Source: Gammaproteobacteria bacterium
Lineage (GTDB): Bacteria > Pseudomonadota > Gammaproteobacteria > Acidithiobacillales > Acidithiobacillaceae
Reading direction: 5' to 3'
DNA length: 44,689 nucleotides
Assembly (NCBI GenBank): GCA_023381645.1
Contig: JAMCRJ010000080.1
Span: forward strand, 1-44,689
The first letter of the stretch is position 1. Each line of letters starts with the position of its first letter. A program made the translations under genes and the position numbers. The notes below the pieces were generated by a model that worked only from the letters and a program-made list of their open reading frames with translations, did not search any database and was not told where the DNA came from. This document shows, piece after piece, positions 7,442 through 18,598 of this stretch.

Positions 7442-9316
7442 ATGCAAAACTCATTTGACGTCATCGTAGTCGGCGGCGGTCACGCCGGGACGGAAGCGGC
7501 TGCCGCAGCCGCCCGTCTCGGTGTGCGCACGCTTCTGCTCACCCAGAATCTCGATACCATCGGCCAGATGTCCTGCAACCCGGCCATCGGCGGCATTGGC
7601 AAAGGTCATCTGGTCAAAGAAGTCGATGCGCTTGGCGGCATCATGGCTCTCGCCATCGATCAGGCGGGCATCCAGTTCCGCACCCTCAACGCCAGCAAAG
7701 GTCCGGCGGTGCGCGCCACCCGCGCCCAGGCCGATCGCAGCCGGTACAAACGTGCCGTACGCCGTTTGCTCGAAGACATTCCCGCCCTGCAACTGTTCCA
7801 GGGCATGGTCGGCGATCTGCTCATGGAAGGCGACCGGCTGGGTGGCGTCATCCTGGAAACGGGCCTGGTGCTGCGTGCCGCACAGGTCGTTCTGACCACA
7901 GGTACTTTTCTGGGCGGCCGGGTGCATATGGGTGATCAGAATTACCCCGCCGGCCGCGCCGGTGATCCGCCGTCCAACGCCTTGGCGCAGCGCCTGCGGG
8001 AGATGGCCTTCCCGGTGGCGCGTCTGAAAACCGGCACCCCGCCGCGTATCGACGGCCGCAGCATCGACTACGGGGTGCTGGAGGCACAACCCGGCGATAC
8101 GCCACCGCCCGCCTTCTCCTTCATGACCCGGCGCATCGATGTGCCACAACTGGCCTGCCATATCACCCACACCAACGCCCGTACCCACGAAATCATTCAG
8201 ATGAACCTGCACCAGTCGGCCATGTACGGCGGTCATATCCAGTCGGTAGGGCCGCGTTACTGTCCTTCCATCGAGGACAAGGTCGTGCGCTTTGCCGATA
8301 AGGCGTCCCATCAGGTTTTCCTGGAACCAGAAGGTCTCGATACCCACGAAGTCTACCCCAACGGTATCTCCACCAGCCTGCCCTTCGGTGTCCAGGTCGA
8401 ACTGGTGCGCAGCATGCGCGGTCTGGAAAACGCCGTGTTGCTGCGTCCCGGTTATGCCATCGAGTACGACTACCTCGATCCCCGCGAGCTCCACCCCAGC
8501 CTGGAAAGCCGACGCCTGCCGGGTCTGTTTTGCGCCGGCCAGATCAACGGCACCACCGGCTACGAGGAGGCTGCGGCCCAAGGACTACTCGCCGGCCTCA
8601 ACGCCGCACGCCGCGCGCGCGAACTCGCGGCGTGGACGCCCGGTCGTCACGAAGCCTATCTGGGGGTGATGGTGGATGATCTTGTCACCCGCGGACTCGA
8701 CGAACCCTACCGCATGTTCACCAGCCGCGCCGAATATCGCCTGCAACTGCGGGAGGACAACGCCGACCTGCGTCTGACGCCCCATGGCCGGGCATTGGGG
8801 CTGGTAAATGACTCGCGCTGGATGGCCTTCAGTGCCAAGCAGGACACGGTGCAGGCGGAGCGCAACCGTCTCGAACGCTTGCGCATCCATCCCGGCAGCG
8901 CCATCGCCGGGCGTATTGCGGCGAAGACGGATCAGCCCCTTTCCCGCGACGTCACTGCTCTTGAACTCCTCCGCCGCCCCGACTGGGATTACGCCAGCCT
9001 GCTCCAGGTGCTCGACCTCGTTCCGTGCAGCGATGCGCAGGCCCGCGAGCAACTGGAGGTCGAGTGCAAATATGCCGGCTATGTCGCCCGTCAGCACGAT
9101 GAGATCACCCGCGCCGCACGCTGGGAGGGAATGGATATCCCTGCCGACATGGACTATGCAGCGGTGCGGGGTCTCTCCACCGAAGTGATGCAGCGCCTCG
9201 CCCGTCAGCGACCGCAGACCATCGGTTTGGCCAGCCGTATCCCCGGTGTGACCCCGGCCGCCGTCTCCCTGCTTCTGATTCATGTGAAACGTCGCGGTCT
9301 GCGGCAGGCAGGCTGA
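7442..9316 (+). CDS. mnmG: tRNA uridine-34 5-carboxymethylaminomethyl modification enzyme MnmG
   Basis: The 624-residue flavoprotein matches full-length MnmG (GidA), which with MnmE modifies the wobble uridine of certain tRNAs. The FAD-binding [10 protein letters not shown] lies at residues 11-20. The family signatures [51 protein letters not shown] and [10 protein letters not shown] are all intact. The C-terminal helical domain that contacts MnmE ends in [14 protein letters not shown]. It is four bases upstream of rsmG, the classical gidA-gidB pair, followed by parA and parB. A parS-like sequence overlaps its last codons. Confidence 0.98.
   Translation: MQNSFDVIVVGGGHAGTEAAAAAARLGVRTLLLTQNLDTIGQMSCNPAIGGIGKGHLVKEVDALGGIMALAIDQAGIQFRTLNASKGPAVRATRAQADRSRYKRAVRRLLEDIPALQLFQGMVGDLLMEGDRLGGVILETGLVLRAAQVVLTTGTFLGGRVHMGDQNYPAGRAGDPPSNALAQRLREMAFPVARLKTGTPPRIDGRSIDYGVLEAQPGDTPPPAFSFMTRRIDVPQLACHITHTNARTHEIIQMNLHQSAMYGGHIQSVGPRYCPSIEDKVVRFADKASHQVFLEPEGLDTHEVYPNGISTSLPFGVQVELVRSMRGLENAVLLRPGYAIEYDYLDPRELHPSLESRRLPGLFCAGQINGTTGYEEAAAQGLLAGLNAARRARELAAWTPGRHEAYLGVMVDDLVTRGLDEPYRMFTSRAEYRLQLREDNADLRLTPHGRALGLVNDSRWMAFSAKQDTVQAERNRLERLRIHPGSAIAGRIAAKTDQPLSRDVTALELLRRPDWDYASLLQVLDLVPCSDAQAREQLEVECKYAGYVARQHDEITRAARWEGMDIPADMDYAAVRGLSTEVMQRLARQRPQTIGLASRIPGVTPAAVSLLLIHVKRRGLRQAG
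9276..9291. promoter_or_regulatory. Candidate parS-like centromere site in the mnmG 3' end
   Basis: TGATTCATGTGAAACG matches the bacterial chromosomal parS consensus TGTTTCACGTGAAACA at 13 of 16 positions by my count. It is within 1.6 kb of parA/parB, where parS sites often lie. The bases also encode the conserved L-I-H-V-K-R stretch of MnmG, so the match could be coding coincidence. Confidence 0.3.
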
Positions 9317-9320
9317 TTCG

Positions 9321-9986
9321 ATGGCCAAGCCGGGGGTGTCCTCGCAAGCGCTGTGCACCCGCCTGAATGCCGGCCTGGTGGCTCTCGGCCTCGACGGCAT
9401 TGTCGGCGCCGAGCAGCGTAACCTGCTGATCCACTATGTCGCCCTCCTGCAGCGTTGGAATGCCACCCACAACCTGACGGCGGTGCGCGATCCCCTGGAG
9501 ATGGTGCCCCGCCATCTGCTGGACAGCCTGGCGGTGCTACCCTATTTGCCGGAGGGCGTGGTGGTGGATATCGGTAGCGGCGCCGGATTGCCCGGCATCC
9601 CCCTCGCCATCTGCTGCCCAGCACAAGCGTTCACACTGGTGGAACCGGCGGCCAAACGGGTCGCTTTCCTCCGCTACGCCATCGCAGATCTTGGGCTGAC
9701 CAACGTGCAGGTGGCCCCACAGGGCAGCGAAGATTATCACCCCGGTCTCCTGCCAGACGTCATCATCAGCCGTGCCACCGCGCCCCTCGCTCGTCTCGAT
9801 GCCATGACCAGGCACCTACAGGGTCCGCACACCTGGGTGCTCGCCCAGAAAGGTCCGGGTGTCGGGGAGGAGTTGACCGACTGGCCCCGTGCCGCAACCC
9901 TCCACGTCACCCGTCAGGACCTCACCGTTCCTGGCCTGCCGCCGCGCTTTCTGCTTTCCTGGCGCATCCCGGTCGCCACGCCCTAG
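9321..9986 (+). CDS. rsmG: 16S rRNA (guanine-527-N7)-methyltransferase RsmG
   Basis: The 221-residue product is RsmG (GidB), which methylates G527 in the 530 loop of 16S rRNA. The SAM-binding motif VVDIGSGAGLPGIPLAI lies at about residues 81-97, preceded by WNATHNLTAVRDP and HLLDSLAVLPYL, both hallmarks of the family. The later V-I-I-S-R-A motif and the W-V-L-A-Q-K-G-P segment are also typical. Its start lies four bases after mnmG, so the two are likely cotranslated, and it leads into parA. Confidence 0.97.
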   Translation: MAKPGVSSQALCTRLNAGLVALGLDGIVGAEQRNLLIHYVALLQRWNATHNLTAVRDPLEMVPRHLLDSLAVLPYLPEGVVVDIGSGAGLPGIPLAICCPAQAFTLVEPAAKRVAFLRYAIADLGLTNVQVAPQGSEDYHPGLLPDVIISRATAPLARLDAMTRHLQGPHTWVLAQKGPGVGEELTDWPRAATLHVTRQDLTVPGLPPRFLLSWRIPVATP

Positions 9987-10032
9987 CCCCCTGCACGGCT
10001 ACGGGGTATCCTACGCCAAGTTATCGTCGAAG

Positions 10033-10815
10033 ATGGAAATCCGCCCAGTCGCCATGCGCACCGTCGCTATTGCCAATCAAAAGGGGGGGGTGGGTAAGAC
10101 CACCACCGCCGTCAATCTGGCCGCCGGACTCGCCCAGAACGGCAAGCGCGTCCTCCTGATCGACCTCGATCCCCAGGCCAATGCGACCACTGGTCTGGGT
10201 CTCGGCAGTAGCGCCACGGCGACTATTTACCACGCCCTCCTTGGCGAACTGCCCCTGAGCTCGGTGTTGTTGAATGCGTTTCCGGAGGGTCTGTCCCTGG
10301 CACCCTCCAGCCCCGATCTTGCGGGTGCGGAGGTGGAGCTTTATGGCCGGCCCGATCGTGAGCGGCGCCTGCAGGATGCCCTCGCACCGGTCGAGGGCTT
10401 CGACTACGCCCTGATCGACTGCCCGCCTGCCCTCAATATGCTCACCATAAACGCGCTGGTCGCCGCCGATAGTGTCCTGATCCCCATGCAGTGTGAATAC
10501 TACGCCCTGGAGGGGCTGACCCAGTTGCTCGGCACGGTGCGCCGGGTCCGCGCCCAGTTGAATCCCCGTCTGGAGGTACATGGTCTGCTGCGGACCATGT
10601 TCGATAACCGCAACCGGCTGGCTTCGGAAGTGGCACTGGAGCTGGAGCGGCATTTTCCCGACAAGCTTTACCAAACGGTCGTCCCTCGCAATATCCGCCT
10701 TGCCGAGGCTCCCAGCTTTGGCCGCGCCGCTCTGGTCTATGACCCCGCCTGCGCCGGTTCGCGGGCTTATCAGGGTGTTGCCACCGAATTTCTGCGCCGC
10801 GAGTGGATGAAATGA
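10033..10815 (+). CDS. parA: Chromosome-partitioning ATPase ParA (Soj)
   Basis: This is a 260-residue deviant-Walker ATPase of the ParA/Soj type. The Walker A motif KGGVGKTTTAVNLA begins at residue 17, and LLIDLDPQANATTGLG and DYALIDCPPALNMLTINAL supply the A' and B motifs. It has no N-terminal helix-turn-helix, as expected for chromosomal ParA. The start could be the ATG at 10033 or at 10054 (beginning MRTVAIANQ); neither has a strong ribosome site, and upstream codons to 9889 are not protein-like. It overlaps parB by ATGA. With ParB and parS it segregates the origin region. Confidence 0.95.
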   Translation: MEIRPVAMRTVAIANQKGGVGKTTTAVNLAAGLAQNGKRVLLIDLDPQANATTGLGLGSSATATIYHALLGELPLSSVLLNAFPEGLSLAPSSPDLAGAEVELYGRPDRERRLQDALAPVEGFDYALIDCPPALNMLTINALVAADSVLIPMQCEYYALEGLTQLLGTVRRVRAQLNPRLEVHGLLRTMFDNRNRLASEVALELERHFPDKLYQTVVPRNIRLAEAPSFGRAALVYDPACAGSRAYQGVATEFLRREWMK

Positions 10816-11660
10816 AGCGGGTCGGCCTGGGCCGCGGTCTGGACGCCCTTTTCGCCAGCGAAGGTGGTGCTGGCGCGGCCATGCGCGAGGTTCCCCTCGA
10901 CGTACTGCAGCGCGGGCGTTATCAGCCGCGCGGCTTGATCAGTGCCGAGTCCCTGGAAGAACTGACCGCATCCATCCGCAGTCAGGGGGTGGTGCAGCCC
11001 ATCGTCATTCGCGCCATCGGCGGCGGCCGCTATGAGATCGTCGCCGGCGAGCGCCGCTGGCGCGCGGCGCAATTGGCGGGTCTCAGCCACATCCCCGCCG
11101 TGGTCCGTGAGTGCAGTGATGAACAGGCCCTTGCCATCGGCATCATCGAGAACATCCAGCGTCAGGCCCTGAATCCGCTGGAAGAAGCGCAGGCCCTGCA
11201 ACGCCTGCTCGACGAGTTCGGCCTCAGCCACGAAGCGCTGGCCGAATCCCTCGGCCGTTCCCGCGCTGCCATCAGTAACCAGTTGCGCCTGCTGCGTCTC
11301 TGTCCAGACCTCCATCCCCATGTCGAAAACGGCGCGCTCAGCGCCGGTCACGCCCGTGCCCTGCTGACCCTGCCGGACGGGCGCCAGGTGCGGATTGCGG
11401 AAAGGGTGGTGCGTGAGGCCCTGAGTGTGCGGGCCACCGAGCGACTGGTCCAGGCCGAGGGCCGGATCAAGGCGCCCAAGGCGGAGCCCGACGCCAATGT
11501 TGCCGCGCTTTCCGCCCGGATCGCCGCGCGCCTGGGGCTGCCCGTCGATCTGCGTGCGCAGGGGCGGGGCGGTGAATTGCGGATCCGCTGGGAGGATCCG
11601 GAACAGGAGGCGGCACTTTTTCAGTGTCTGGGCGTGTCTCTGGATGATGACGAAAGCTGA
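10812..11660 (+). CDS. parB: Chromosome-partitioning protein ParB (CTP-dependent clamp)
   Basis: The 282-residue protein carries the ParB order. A short N-terminal ParA-stimulating segment (KRVGLGRGLDALF) comes first. The CTP-binding N-domain has GRYQPR (about 36-40) and the conserved GERRWRAAQLAGL (about 79-91), followed by ENIQRQALNPLEEAQ. The helix-turn-helix DNA-binding domain LAESLGRSRAAISNQLRLLRL comes next, then a dimerisation tail. The ATG at 10812 overlaps the parA stop; a GTG at 10803 is the only upstream alternative. It is the last gene of the run before a candidate atp promoter. Confidence 0.96.
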   Translation: MKRVGLGRGLDALFASEGGAGAAMREVPLDVLQRGRYQPRGLISAESLEELTASIRSQGVVQPIVIRAIGGGRYEIVAGERRWRAAQLAGLSHIPAVVRECSDEQALAIGIIENIQRQALNPLEEAQALQRLLDEFGLSHEALAESLGRSRAAISNQLRLLRLCPDLHPHVENGALSAGHARALLTLPDGRQVRIAERVVREALSVRATERLVQAEGRIKAPKAEPDANVAALSARIAARLGLPVDLRAQGRGGELRIRWEDPEQEAALFQCLGVSLDDDES

Positions 11661-11670
11661 TATTCGGCGC

Positions 11671-11699
11671 TTGACGGGCTGCATCGGCGTGTTTAGACT
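11671..11699 (+). promoter_or_regulatory. Candidate promoter of the atp operon
   Basis: TTGACG (11671-11676) and TAGACT (11694-11699) are separated by 17 bases and lie between the parB stop and atpI. Transcription would begin around 11706. The -35 is a 5/6 match and the -10 a 4/6 match to the sigma70 consensus. Confidence 0.5.
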
Positions 11700-11723
11700 C
11701 ACCGCGTATTCAAGAATTGTCTG

Positions 11724-12122
11724 TTGAAGGCGCCCAAAAAACAAACCGCGATGGTCAATTTTTCGTCGTATGTGGGACGGGTGACCGCCACTGTACTGAC
11801 GTTGGCCCTGCTGATGGCCGCGATAGCGGCCTGGGGCTGGGGGCGCGAAGAAGCCTACGCAGTGCTTTTTGCGGCATTTTTGAGTGTAGTCAACATGCTT
11901 ATTTTGGGTGGTCGCCTTATCGCGCTCCCCGCCTCTGCGCAACGCGCTGCACAGCGTTTGGGTGGAGCGGTGTTGCAGCGCTGGACGATCACCATCCTCG
12001 GACTGATTTTTGCAATATTCTGGCTGCGCCTGCCGGTCATCGGGCTGGTCGCCGGATTCTTGCTGACCCATTTTGTATTTTTGGCATTTCTGGTGCGGGA
12101 ACGTTCCAGGCAAAGGAGTTAA
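11724..12122 (+). CDS. atpI: ATP synthase accessory protein AtpI
   Basis: This 132-residue membrane protein occupies the usual first position of the atp operon. Four hydrophobic helices are visible at about residues 21-38, 45-65, 84-100 and 103-121, with a basic N-terminus (KAPKK). AtpI/UncI is thought to help assemble the c-ring and influence Mg2+ supply; it is not essential for catalysis. The start is uncertain: a TTG at 11724 gives the positively charged tail, an ATG at 11751 would shorten it by nine residues, and neither has a strong ribosome site. Two bases separate its stop from the GTG of atpB. Confidence 0.85.
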   Translation: MKAPKKQTAMVNFSSYVGRVTATVLTLALLMAAIAAWGWGREEAYAVLFAAFLSVVNMLILGGRLIALPASAQRAAQRLGGAVLQRWTITILGLIFAIFWLRLPVIGLVAGFLLTHFVFLAFLVRERSRQRS

Positions 12123-12124
12123 GC

Positions 12125-12874
12125 GTGGCATCAGGCGATATCGCCCATCACCTCGTAAACTGGTCCGTCGGCGAAGGCTTCTGGACCTTTAATCTCGACA
12201 CCATCGTCATGGGTTGGGTCCTGGCCGCCATTCTGGTGATTACCGCCATGGTGGTGGGCTCCCGTTTGCAGGCCAGCGCCCCCAGCGGGATGCAGAACTG
12301 GCTGGAGGGGGTGGTGGATTTCATCGATGATCTGGTACAAGGCAGCTTCCCGGTCAAGGATCCGCTGATTGCCCCGGTCGCCATGACGGTGTTTCTGTGG
12401 ATTCTGTTGATGAACAGCATGGACCTCATCCCCGCGTACCTGCCGGGGATGGTTGCACACTGGTTCGGGATCTCGGAGTTCCGCATTACCCCCACGGTCA
12501 ACCTGAATACGACTCTGGGTGTCGCCGTCGCCGTGTTTCTGTTGATGATCGCCACCAATCTGCGCGTCAAGGGATTCTCCTATTTCAAGACCTACCTGAC
12601 CCATCCTTTCGGTATCGTGCTGGCGCCGATGAATATCATCATGTCGCTGATCGAAGAGATTACCAAACCGTTGAGCCTGGGTCTGCGACTTTTCGGCAAC
12701 ATGTTTGCCGGCGAACTGGTCTTCCTGCTGCTGGCCATGCTGCCTTGGTGGGGCGGGCTGGTCATGGGCGAAGTCTGGTCGCTGTTTGAGAGTTTGATCA
12801 TCATCCTGCAGGCATTTATTTTCACCGTGCTGACGGTGGTTTATCTCGGCATGGCGAATATGCAGGATCACTAA
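12125..12874 (+). CDS. atpB: F1Fo ATP synthase subunit a
   Basis: The 249-residue membrane subunit a forms the proton half-channels against the c-ring. The essential arginine lies in LSLGLRLFGNMFAGEL (Arg188 by my count). P-T-V-N-L-N-T-T-L (about 123-131) and IIMSLIEEITKPL are other conserved pieces. The start is a GTG at 12125 with AAGGAG eight bases upstream; the frame upstream of it is not protein-like. The 41-base gap to atpE carries that gene's strong ribosome site. Confidence 0.97.
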   Translation: MASGDIAHHLVNWSVGEGFWTFNLDTIVMGWVLAAILVITAMVVGSRLQASAPSGMQNWLEGVVDFIDDLVQGSFPVKDPLIAPVAMTVFLWILLMNSMDLIPAYLPGMVAHWFGISEFRITPTVNLNTTLGVAVAVFLLMIATNLRVKGFSYFKTYLTHPFGIVLAPMNIIMSLIEEITKPLSLGLRLFGNMFAGELVFLLLAMLPWWGGLVMGEVWSLFESLIIILQAFIFTVLTVVYLGMANMQDH

Positions 12875-12915
12875 GAGTTTATTATTCCACTTTGCGACAC
12901 TTGTAAGGAGTTACC

Positions 12916-13170
12916 ATGGACGCACATACCATCATTGTTGCTGCTACTGCCATTGCCGTAGGTATCATTTTCGGCGCCGCCGGTCTGGGTTCCGCCATCG
13001 GTTGGGGTCTGATCACCTCCAAGACTATTGAAGGCATCACCCGTCAGCCGGAAATGCGCCCACAGTTGCTGGTGAATACTTTCATCTTTGCCGGTCTGAT
13101 GGAATCTTTCCCCTTCATTATTCTGGCCTTCGGTTTCTGGTTCCTCTTCGCCAACCCGTTCCTGGGCTGA
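12916..13170 (+). CDS. atpE: F1Fo ATP synthase subunit c
   Basis: The 84-residue proteolipid folds as two membrane helices joined by the polar loop T-R-Q-P-E (about 42-46). The proton-binding carboxylate is Glu63 in FAGLMESFPFI; E. coli uses Asp61 here. The first helix has the Gly-rich GAAGLGSAIGWG motif, with a Trp30 about where sodium-type rings carry a Gln, so proton coupling is expected. TAAGGAG six bases before the ATG is the strongest ribosome site in the operon, fitting the high c-subunit copy number. The Trp in the Gly motif is unusual by memory. Confidence 0.97.
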   Translation: MDAHTIIVAATAIAVGIIFGAAGLGSAIGWGLITSKTIEGITRQPEMRPQLLVNTFIFAGLMESFPFIILAFGFWFLFANPFLG

Positions 13171-13174
13171 TGCT

Positions 13175-13193
13175 GGACCGGCGGAGCCGGCCC
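13175..13193 (+). other. Small hairpin between atpE and atpF
   Basis: CCGGC (13178-13182) and GCCGG (13186-13190) pair around a GGA loop, extended by GG/CC after one mismatch. No T-run follows. It may act as an mRNA stability or processing element that helps atpE outpace its neighbours, but a chance GC-rich pairing is possible. Confidence 0.3.
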
Positions 13194-13212
13194 ACCTGCA
13201 AGTGAGGTAGTC

Positions 13213-13692
13213 ATGAATCCAGTAGGTATCAATGGAACGCTGATCGTACAGATGGTCACCTTCGTCATCCTGGTGGCCTTGCTGTACAAGTATATGTATG
13301 GTCCTTTGCGTAAGGTCATGGATGACCGCCGCGCCAAAATCGCCGACGGGCTGGCGGCAGCGGAACGCGGCAAGGAAGAAATGGCCCTGGCGCAGAAGCG
13401 TGCGACGGAACTGCTCCGCGAGGCCAAGGAAAAGGCGGCAGAAATCATCGCCAACGCCGAGCGTCGTGGTGTGGAGTTGCGTGAAGAGGCACAGGGTAAG
13501 GCGCGCGAGGAAGCCGATCGGATCATCGCCAGCGCGCGCGCCGAAATCGACGTCGAAACCAATCGGGCGCGCGAAGTGCTGCGTGGGCAGGTGGTGGAGC
13601 TCGTGGTGAATGGCACCCAGCGCATTCTGCATCGCGAAATCGACGATCAGACCCACCGCGACATAATCGACCGTATGGTCGGCCAATTGTGA
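13213..13692 (+). CDS. atpF: F1Fo ATP synthase subunit b
   Basis: The 159-residue stator subunit has one N-terminal membrane helix (about residues 7-25, ending [10 protein letters not shown]) followed by a long charged coiled coil. The coil is rich in Ala, Glu, Arg and Lys ([14 protein letters not shown]) and ends in the hydrophobic AtpH-binding tail. The length equals E. coli subunit b (156). Position between atpE and atpH is standard. GAGGTAG lies just upstream of the ATG. Confidence 0.97.
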   Translation: MNPVGINGTLIVQMVTFVILVALLYKYMYGPLRKVMDDRRAKIADGLAAAERGKEEMALAQKRATELLREAKEKAAEIIANAERRGVELREEAQGKAREEADRIIASARAEIDVETNRAREVLRGQVVELVVNGTQRILHREIDDQTHRDIIDRMVGQL

Positions 13693-13702
13693 GGAGCCTC
13701 CC

Positions 13703-14242
13703 ATGGCGGATCTGATCACGGTGGCGCGTCCCTACGCAGAGGCGCTTTATGGGCTGGCGAAAGAGAGCGGCCAGGAACAGGCCTGGGCGGATGCACTGCA
13801 AGCGCTTGCCGCCATGATTGCCGATGTTCAGGCGCAGGCCTTTCTCACTGATCCGGAGCGTGCTGACGCCGAAAAGGTATCCTTGCTGACTGCGGTTCCG
13901 GTGACGGTGGACGCCAAGGCGTGGGAGGCATTCCTGGCGCTGTTGATCCACAACGATCGCTGGCCCGCGACGGCCGAGATCGGCACACTTTTCGCGGACG
14001 CCATGCGCCGTGCAGAAGGCGTTGTCGATGTCCTGGTCACCAGCGCCGTCGCCCTGGACGCCGGGCAGAAGACGGCTGTGCAGTCCGCGCTCGAGCGCCG
14101 CTTTACTGGCCACAAGGTGGCATTCCGGGAAGCGGTCGATGCCGCGCTGATCGGTGGCCTAGTTATTCATACGGGTGATCTCACCATAGATGCTTCCGTG
14201 CGTGGACAAGTGCAGCAGCTTGCCCGAACCCTTCGCAGCTAA
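13703..14242 (+). CDS. atpH: F1Fo ATP synthase subunit delta
   Basis: The 179-residue delta subunit links the b stalk to the top of F1. The N-terminal helical domain opens with ITVARPYAEALYGLAKE, characteristic of the family. The C-terminal part shows the conserved DAALIGGLVIHTGDLTIDAS (about 145-164), like E. coli PDLIAGAVIRAGDMVID. It lies ten bases after atpF with GAGGAG as ribosome site and 16 bases before atpA. Confidence 0.96.
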   Translation: MADLITVARPYAEALYGLAKESGQEQAWADALQALAAMIADVQAQAFLTDPERADAEKVSLLTAVPVTVDAKAWEAFLALLIHNDRWPATAEIGTLFADAMRRAEGVVDVLVTSAVALDAGQKTAVQSALERRFTGHKVAFREAVDAALIGGLVIHTGDLTIDASVRGQVQQLARTLRS

Positions 14243-14258
14243 GTCTTGAGGAAATGGT

Positions 14259-15803
14259 ATGCAACAACTGAATCCATCGGAAATCAGTGAACTGATCCGC
14301 GCACGAATCGCCGGCTTTGAAGGCCGTGTCGAAACGCGCTCGCAGGGCACCATCATCAGCTTGAGTGACGGTATTCTCCGCATTCACGGTCTGGAAGACG
14401 TAATGTACGGCGAGATGCTGGAACTCCCCGGCGGCCGCTTCGGGCTGGCCATGAATCTGGAACAGGACAATGTCGGCGCGGTCGTGCTCGGCGAGTTCTC
14501 CGGTCTCCAGGAGGGCGACGTCGTCAAGTGCACTGGCAGGGTCATGCAGGTGCCCATTGGCAAGGCGCTTCTCGGTCGTGTCGTCAATGCCCTGGGCCAG
14601 CCTGTCGATGGCAAGGGTGCCATTGACACCGAGGAGTTCGACGTCCTTGAAAAAATCGCTCCTGGCGTAATCGACCGGCAGAGTGTCGATGAGCCCATGC
14701 AGACCGGCATCAAGTCCATCGACGCCATGGTGCCGATTGGTCGTGGTCAGCGCGAACTCATCATCGGCGACCGCCAGACCGGCAAGACGGCCGTCGCGGT
14801 CGATGCCATCCTCAATCAGAAAGGCAAGGATGTGCAGTGCATTTATGTCGCCATCGGCCAGAAGGCTTCCACCGTTGCCAGCGTGGTGCGCAAGCTCGAA
14901 GAATACGGCGCCATGGAGTACACCACGGTGATCGCCGCCAACGCCTCCGAATCCGCCGCCATGCAGTATCTGGCGCCCTATGCCGGTTGCACTATGGGGG
15001 AATATTTCCGCGACCGCGGTATGAATGCGCTCATCGTTTATGATGATCTTACCAAGCAGGCCTGGGCCTATCGCCAGATTTCCCTGCTGCTGCGCCGTCC
15101 GCCGGGCCGTGAAGCGTATCCGGGGGATGTGTTTTATCTGCATTCCCGTCTACTGGAGCGCGCCGCGCGTGTCAACGCGGATTTCGTCGAGACGTTTACC
15201 AAGGGCGAAGTAAAGGGCAAGACCGGTTCGTTGACCGCCCTGCCCATCATCGAAACCCAGGCGGGTGACGTGTCGGCCTTCGTGCCCACCAACGTGATCT
15301 CCATCACCGACGGCCAGATCTATCTGGAAACCGATCTTTTCAACGCCGGTATCCGTCCCGCCATCAACGCCGGCCTGTCGGTATCGCGGGTGGGTGGCGC
15401 GGCGCAGACCAAGATCATCAAGAAGCTGGGCGGCGGTATTCGTCTGGATCTGGCCCAGTATCGCGAACTGGCAGCCTTCGCGCAGTTTGCATCCGATCTG
15501 GATGAAATTACCCGCAAGCAGATCGAACGCGGCAAGCGGGTTACGGAATTGCTGAAGCAGGATCAGTTCTCTCCGATGTCGGTGGCGGAGCAGGGCGCGG
15601 CGCTTTTTGCGGCCAGCAGTGGTGCGCTGGACGATGTCGAAGTGGCCAATGTACGACCTTTCGAGAAGGCGCTGCTCGCTTATTTGAACAGCAACAACAA
15701 AGAGTTGATGGCCGGAATCGAAGAGAAGAAGGATCTGACGGACGACTTCAGGAAGCAACTCGACGCGGCGGTCAAGCAGTTCAAGTCCGGCTCGACGTAC
15801 TAG
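14259..15803 (+). CDS. atpA: F1Fo ATP synthase subunit alpha
   Basis: The 514-residue alpha subunit is full length (E. coli 513). The Walker A motif GDRQTGKT spans residues 170-177; the N-terminal beta-barrel domain opens with [35 protein letters not shown] and the later [17 protein letters not shown] are diagnostic, the latter carrying the arginine finger (SRVG). It binds nucleotide non-catalytically and supports the beta active sites. It sits between atpH and atpG, with TTGAGGAAAT before its ATG. Confidence 0.98.
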   Translation: MQQLNPSEISELIRARIAGFEGRVETRSQGTIISLSDGILRIHGLEDVMYGEMLELPGGRFGLAMNLEQDNVGAVVLGEFSGLQEGDVVKCTGRVMQVPIGKALLGRVVNALGQPVDGKGAIDTEEFDVLEKIAPGVIDRQSVDEPMQTGIKSIDAMVPIGRGQRELIIGDRQTGKTAVAVDAILNQKGKDVQCIYVAIGQKASTVASVVRKLEEYGAMEYTTVIAANASESAAMQYLAPYAGCTMGEYFRDRGMNALIVYDDLTKQAWAYRQISLLLRRPPGREAYPGDVFYLHSRLLERAARVNADFVETFTKGEVKGKTGSLTALPIIETQAGDVSAFVPTNVISITDGQIYLETDLFNAGIRPAINAGLSVSRVGGAAQTKIIKKLGGGIRLDLAQYRELAAFAQFASDLDEITRKQIERGKRVTELLKQDQFSPMSVAEQGAALFAASSGALDDVEVANVRPFEKALLAYLNSNNKELMAGIEEKKDLTDDFRKQLDAAVKQFKSGSTY

Positions 15804-15812
15804 GAGAGTAGC

Positions 15813-16679
15813 ATGGCCAATGCCAAGGAAATCCGGGGGCAGATCAAGAGCGTAAAAAATACGCGCAAGATCACGCGCGCCATGGAGATGGTGGCTGCGA
15901 GCAAGATGCGGCGCGCACAGGAGCGGATGCGCGCCGCCCGTCCCTACGCGGAGAAAATTCGCGAGGTATTGGGACATCTGGCGCAGGCCCATCCCGAGTA
16001 TGAACACCCGTTGATGCAGGTGCGCCCCGTCAAAAAGGCAGGCTTTCTGGTGGTGACCACGGATCGAGGCCTTTGTGGCGGGCTCAACGTGAATGTGCTG
16101 CGCAACGTCGTCCAAAAGATGCGCGAGCTCCACGAGAGGGGGATCGAGTCGAATCTCGCGGTGGTGGGCAACAAAGGGCTGGGCTTTTTGCGGCGCCATG
16201 GTGCGCATCTCGTGGCGGAGCTGAACGGATTGGGCGACAGGCCGCATCTGGGCGACATGATCGGACCCATCCGGGCGATGGCGGACGCCTACGCCAAGGG
16301 CGAGGTCGACGTGGTCTATCTGGTCTCCTCCCGCTTCGTGAATACGATGTTGCAGCGAGCAACGGTTGAGCAATTGCTGCCGGTGGAAAAACCGACGGCG
16401 TCCGCAGAACAGCGTGCGGAGTTGTGGGATTACATCTACGAGCCCGAAGCCCGTCCGGTGCTGGATCGCCTGATGCAGCGCTATGTGGAATCGGTGGTGT
16501 ACCAGGCGGTTATCGAACATCTTGCCTGCGAACAGAGCGCACGCATGGTCGCCATGAAAAGTGCGTCGGACAACGCCAAACGCATGGTGGATGACCTTCA
16601 GTTGGCCTACAACAAGGCGCGCCAGGCCGCCATTACTCGGGAAATCGCCGAGATCAGCGCCGGTGCGGCGGCGGTTTGA
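15813..16679 (+). CDS. atpG: F1Fo ATP synthase subunit gamma
   Basis: The 288-residue central rotor subunit shows the family start [20 protein letters not shown] and the end [20 protein letters not shown] followed by [12 protein letters not shown]. These two long helices form the rotating coiled coil. The [11 protein letters not shown] motif (about 83-93) is also conserved. Ten bases separate it from atpA, with GGAGAG as ribosome site, and 41 bases from atpD. Confidence 0.98.
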   Translation: MANAKEIRGQIKSVKNTRKITRAMEMVAASKMRRAQERMRAARPYAEKIREVLGHLAQAHPEYEHPLMQVRPVKKAGFLVVTTDRGLCGGLNVNVLRNVVQKMRELHERGIESNLAVVGNKGLGFLRRHGAHLVAELNGLGDRPHLGDMIGPIRAMADAYAKGEVDVVYLVSSRFVNTMLQRATVEQLLPVEKPTASAEQRAELWDYIYEPEARPVLDRLMQRYVESVVYQAVIEHLACEQSARMVAMKSASDNAKRMVDDLQLAYNKARQAAITREIAEISAGAAAV

Positions 16680-16717
16680 CGATGGTGCACAGCATTTTTG
16701 GAATTTTTGAGGGTTAA

Positions 16718-18130
<1,413 letters not shown>

Positions 18131-18133
18131 ATC

Positions 18134-18559
18134 ATGGCGATGACCATAGATGTGCGGGTAGTCAGCGCCGAGGGCAGCATCTACGCGGGGGACGCCGATA
18201 TGGTGGTGGCCCCCGGCGAGATGGGCGAACTTGGCATTCTGCCCCGCCACGCGCCGTTGCTGACCGGGCTGCGCCCTGGTGAGTTGCGGATCATTCACGG
18301 TGCGGAGACGGAATATCTCTTCGTCAATGGCGGGGTGCTGGAAATTCAACCCGACATGGTGACGGTGCTGGCTGACTCGGCGGAGCGCGCGACAGATATC
18401 GACGAAGCCAAGGCTTTAGCGGCCAAGCAGGCTGCTGAAACGCGGATGGCGGGACACACGGACCAGATGGAGTATGCGGCGGCTCAGGCGGAATTGCTGG
18501 AGCAGATTGCCCGCCTGAAGACAGTGCAACGCCTGCGGGAGCAGGGATTGCTGCGCTGA
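18134..18559 (+). CDS. atpC: F1Fo ATP synthase subunit epsilon
   Basis: The 141-residue epsilon subunit has the N-terminal beta-sandwich (DVRVVSAEGSIYAGDADMVV, then G-E-M-G-E-L-G-I-L-P-R-H-A-P-L) and a C-terminal helical hairpin (residues about 88-138) that can inhibit ATP hydrolysis by entering F1. It is the final gene of the operon, three bases after atpD and about 40 bases before a strong terminator. Confidence 0.97.
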   Translation: MAMTIDVRVVSAEGSIYAGDADMVVAPGEMGELGILPRHAPLLTGLRPGELRIIHGAETEYLFVNGGVLEIQPDMVTVLADSAERATDIDEAKALAAKQAAETRMAGHTDQMEYAAAQAELLEQIARLKTVQRLREQGLLR

Positions 18560-18598
18560 CCATCGCGCAATGTGTGCAGACGTGTCGAGTAACACCAT

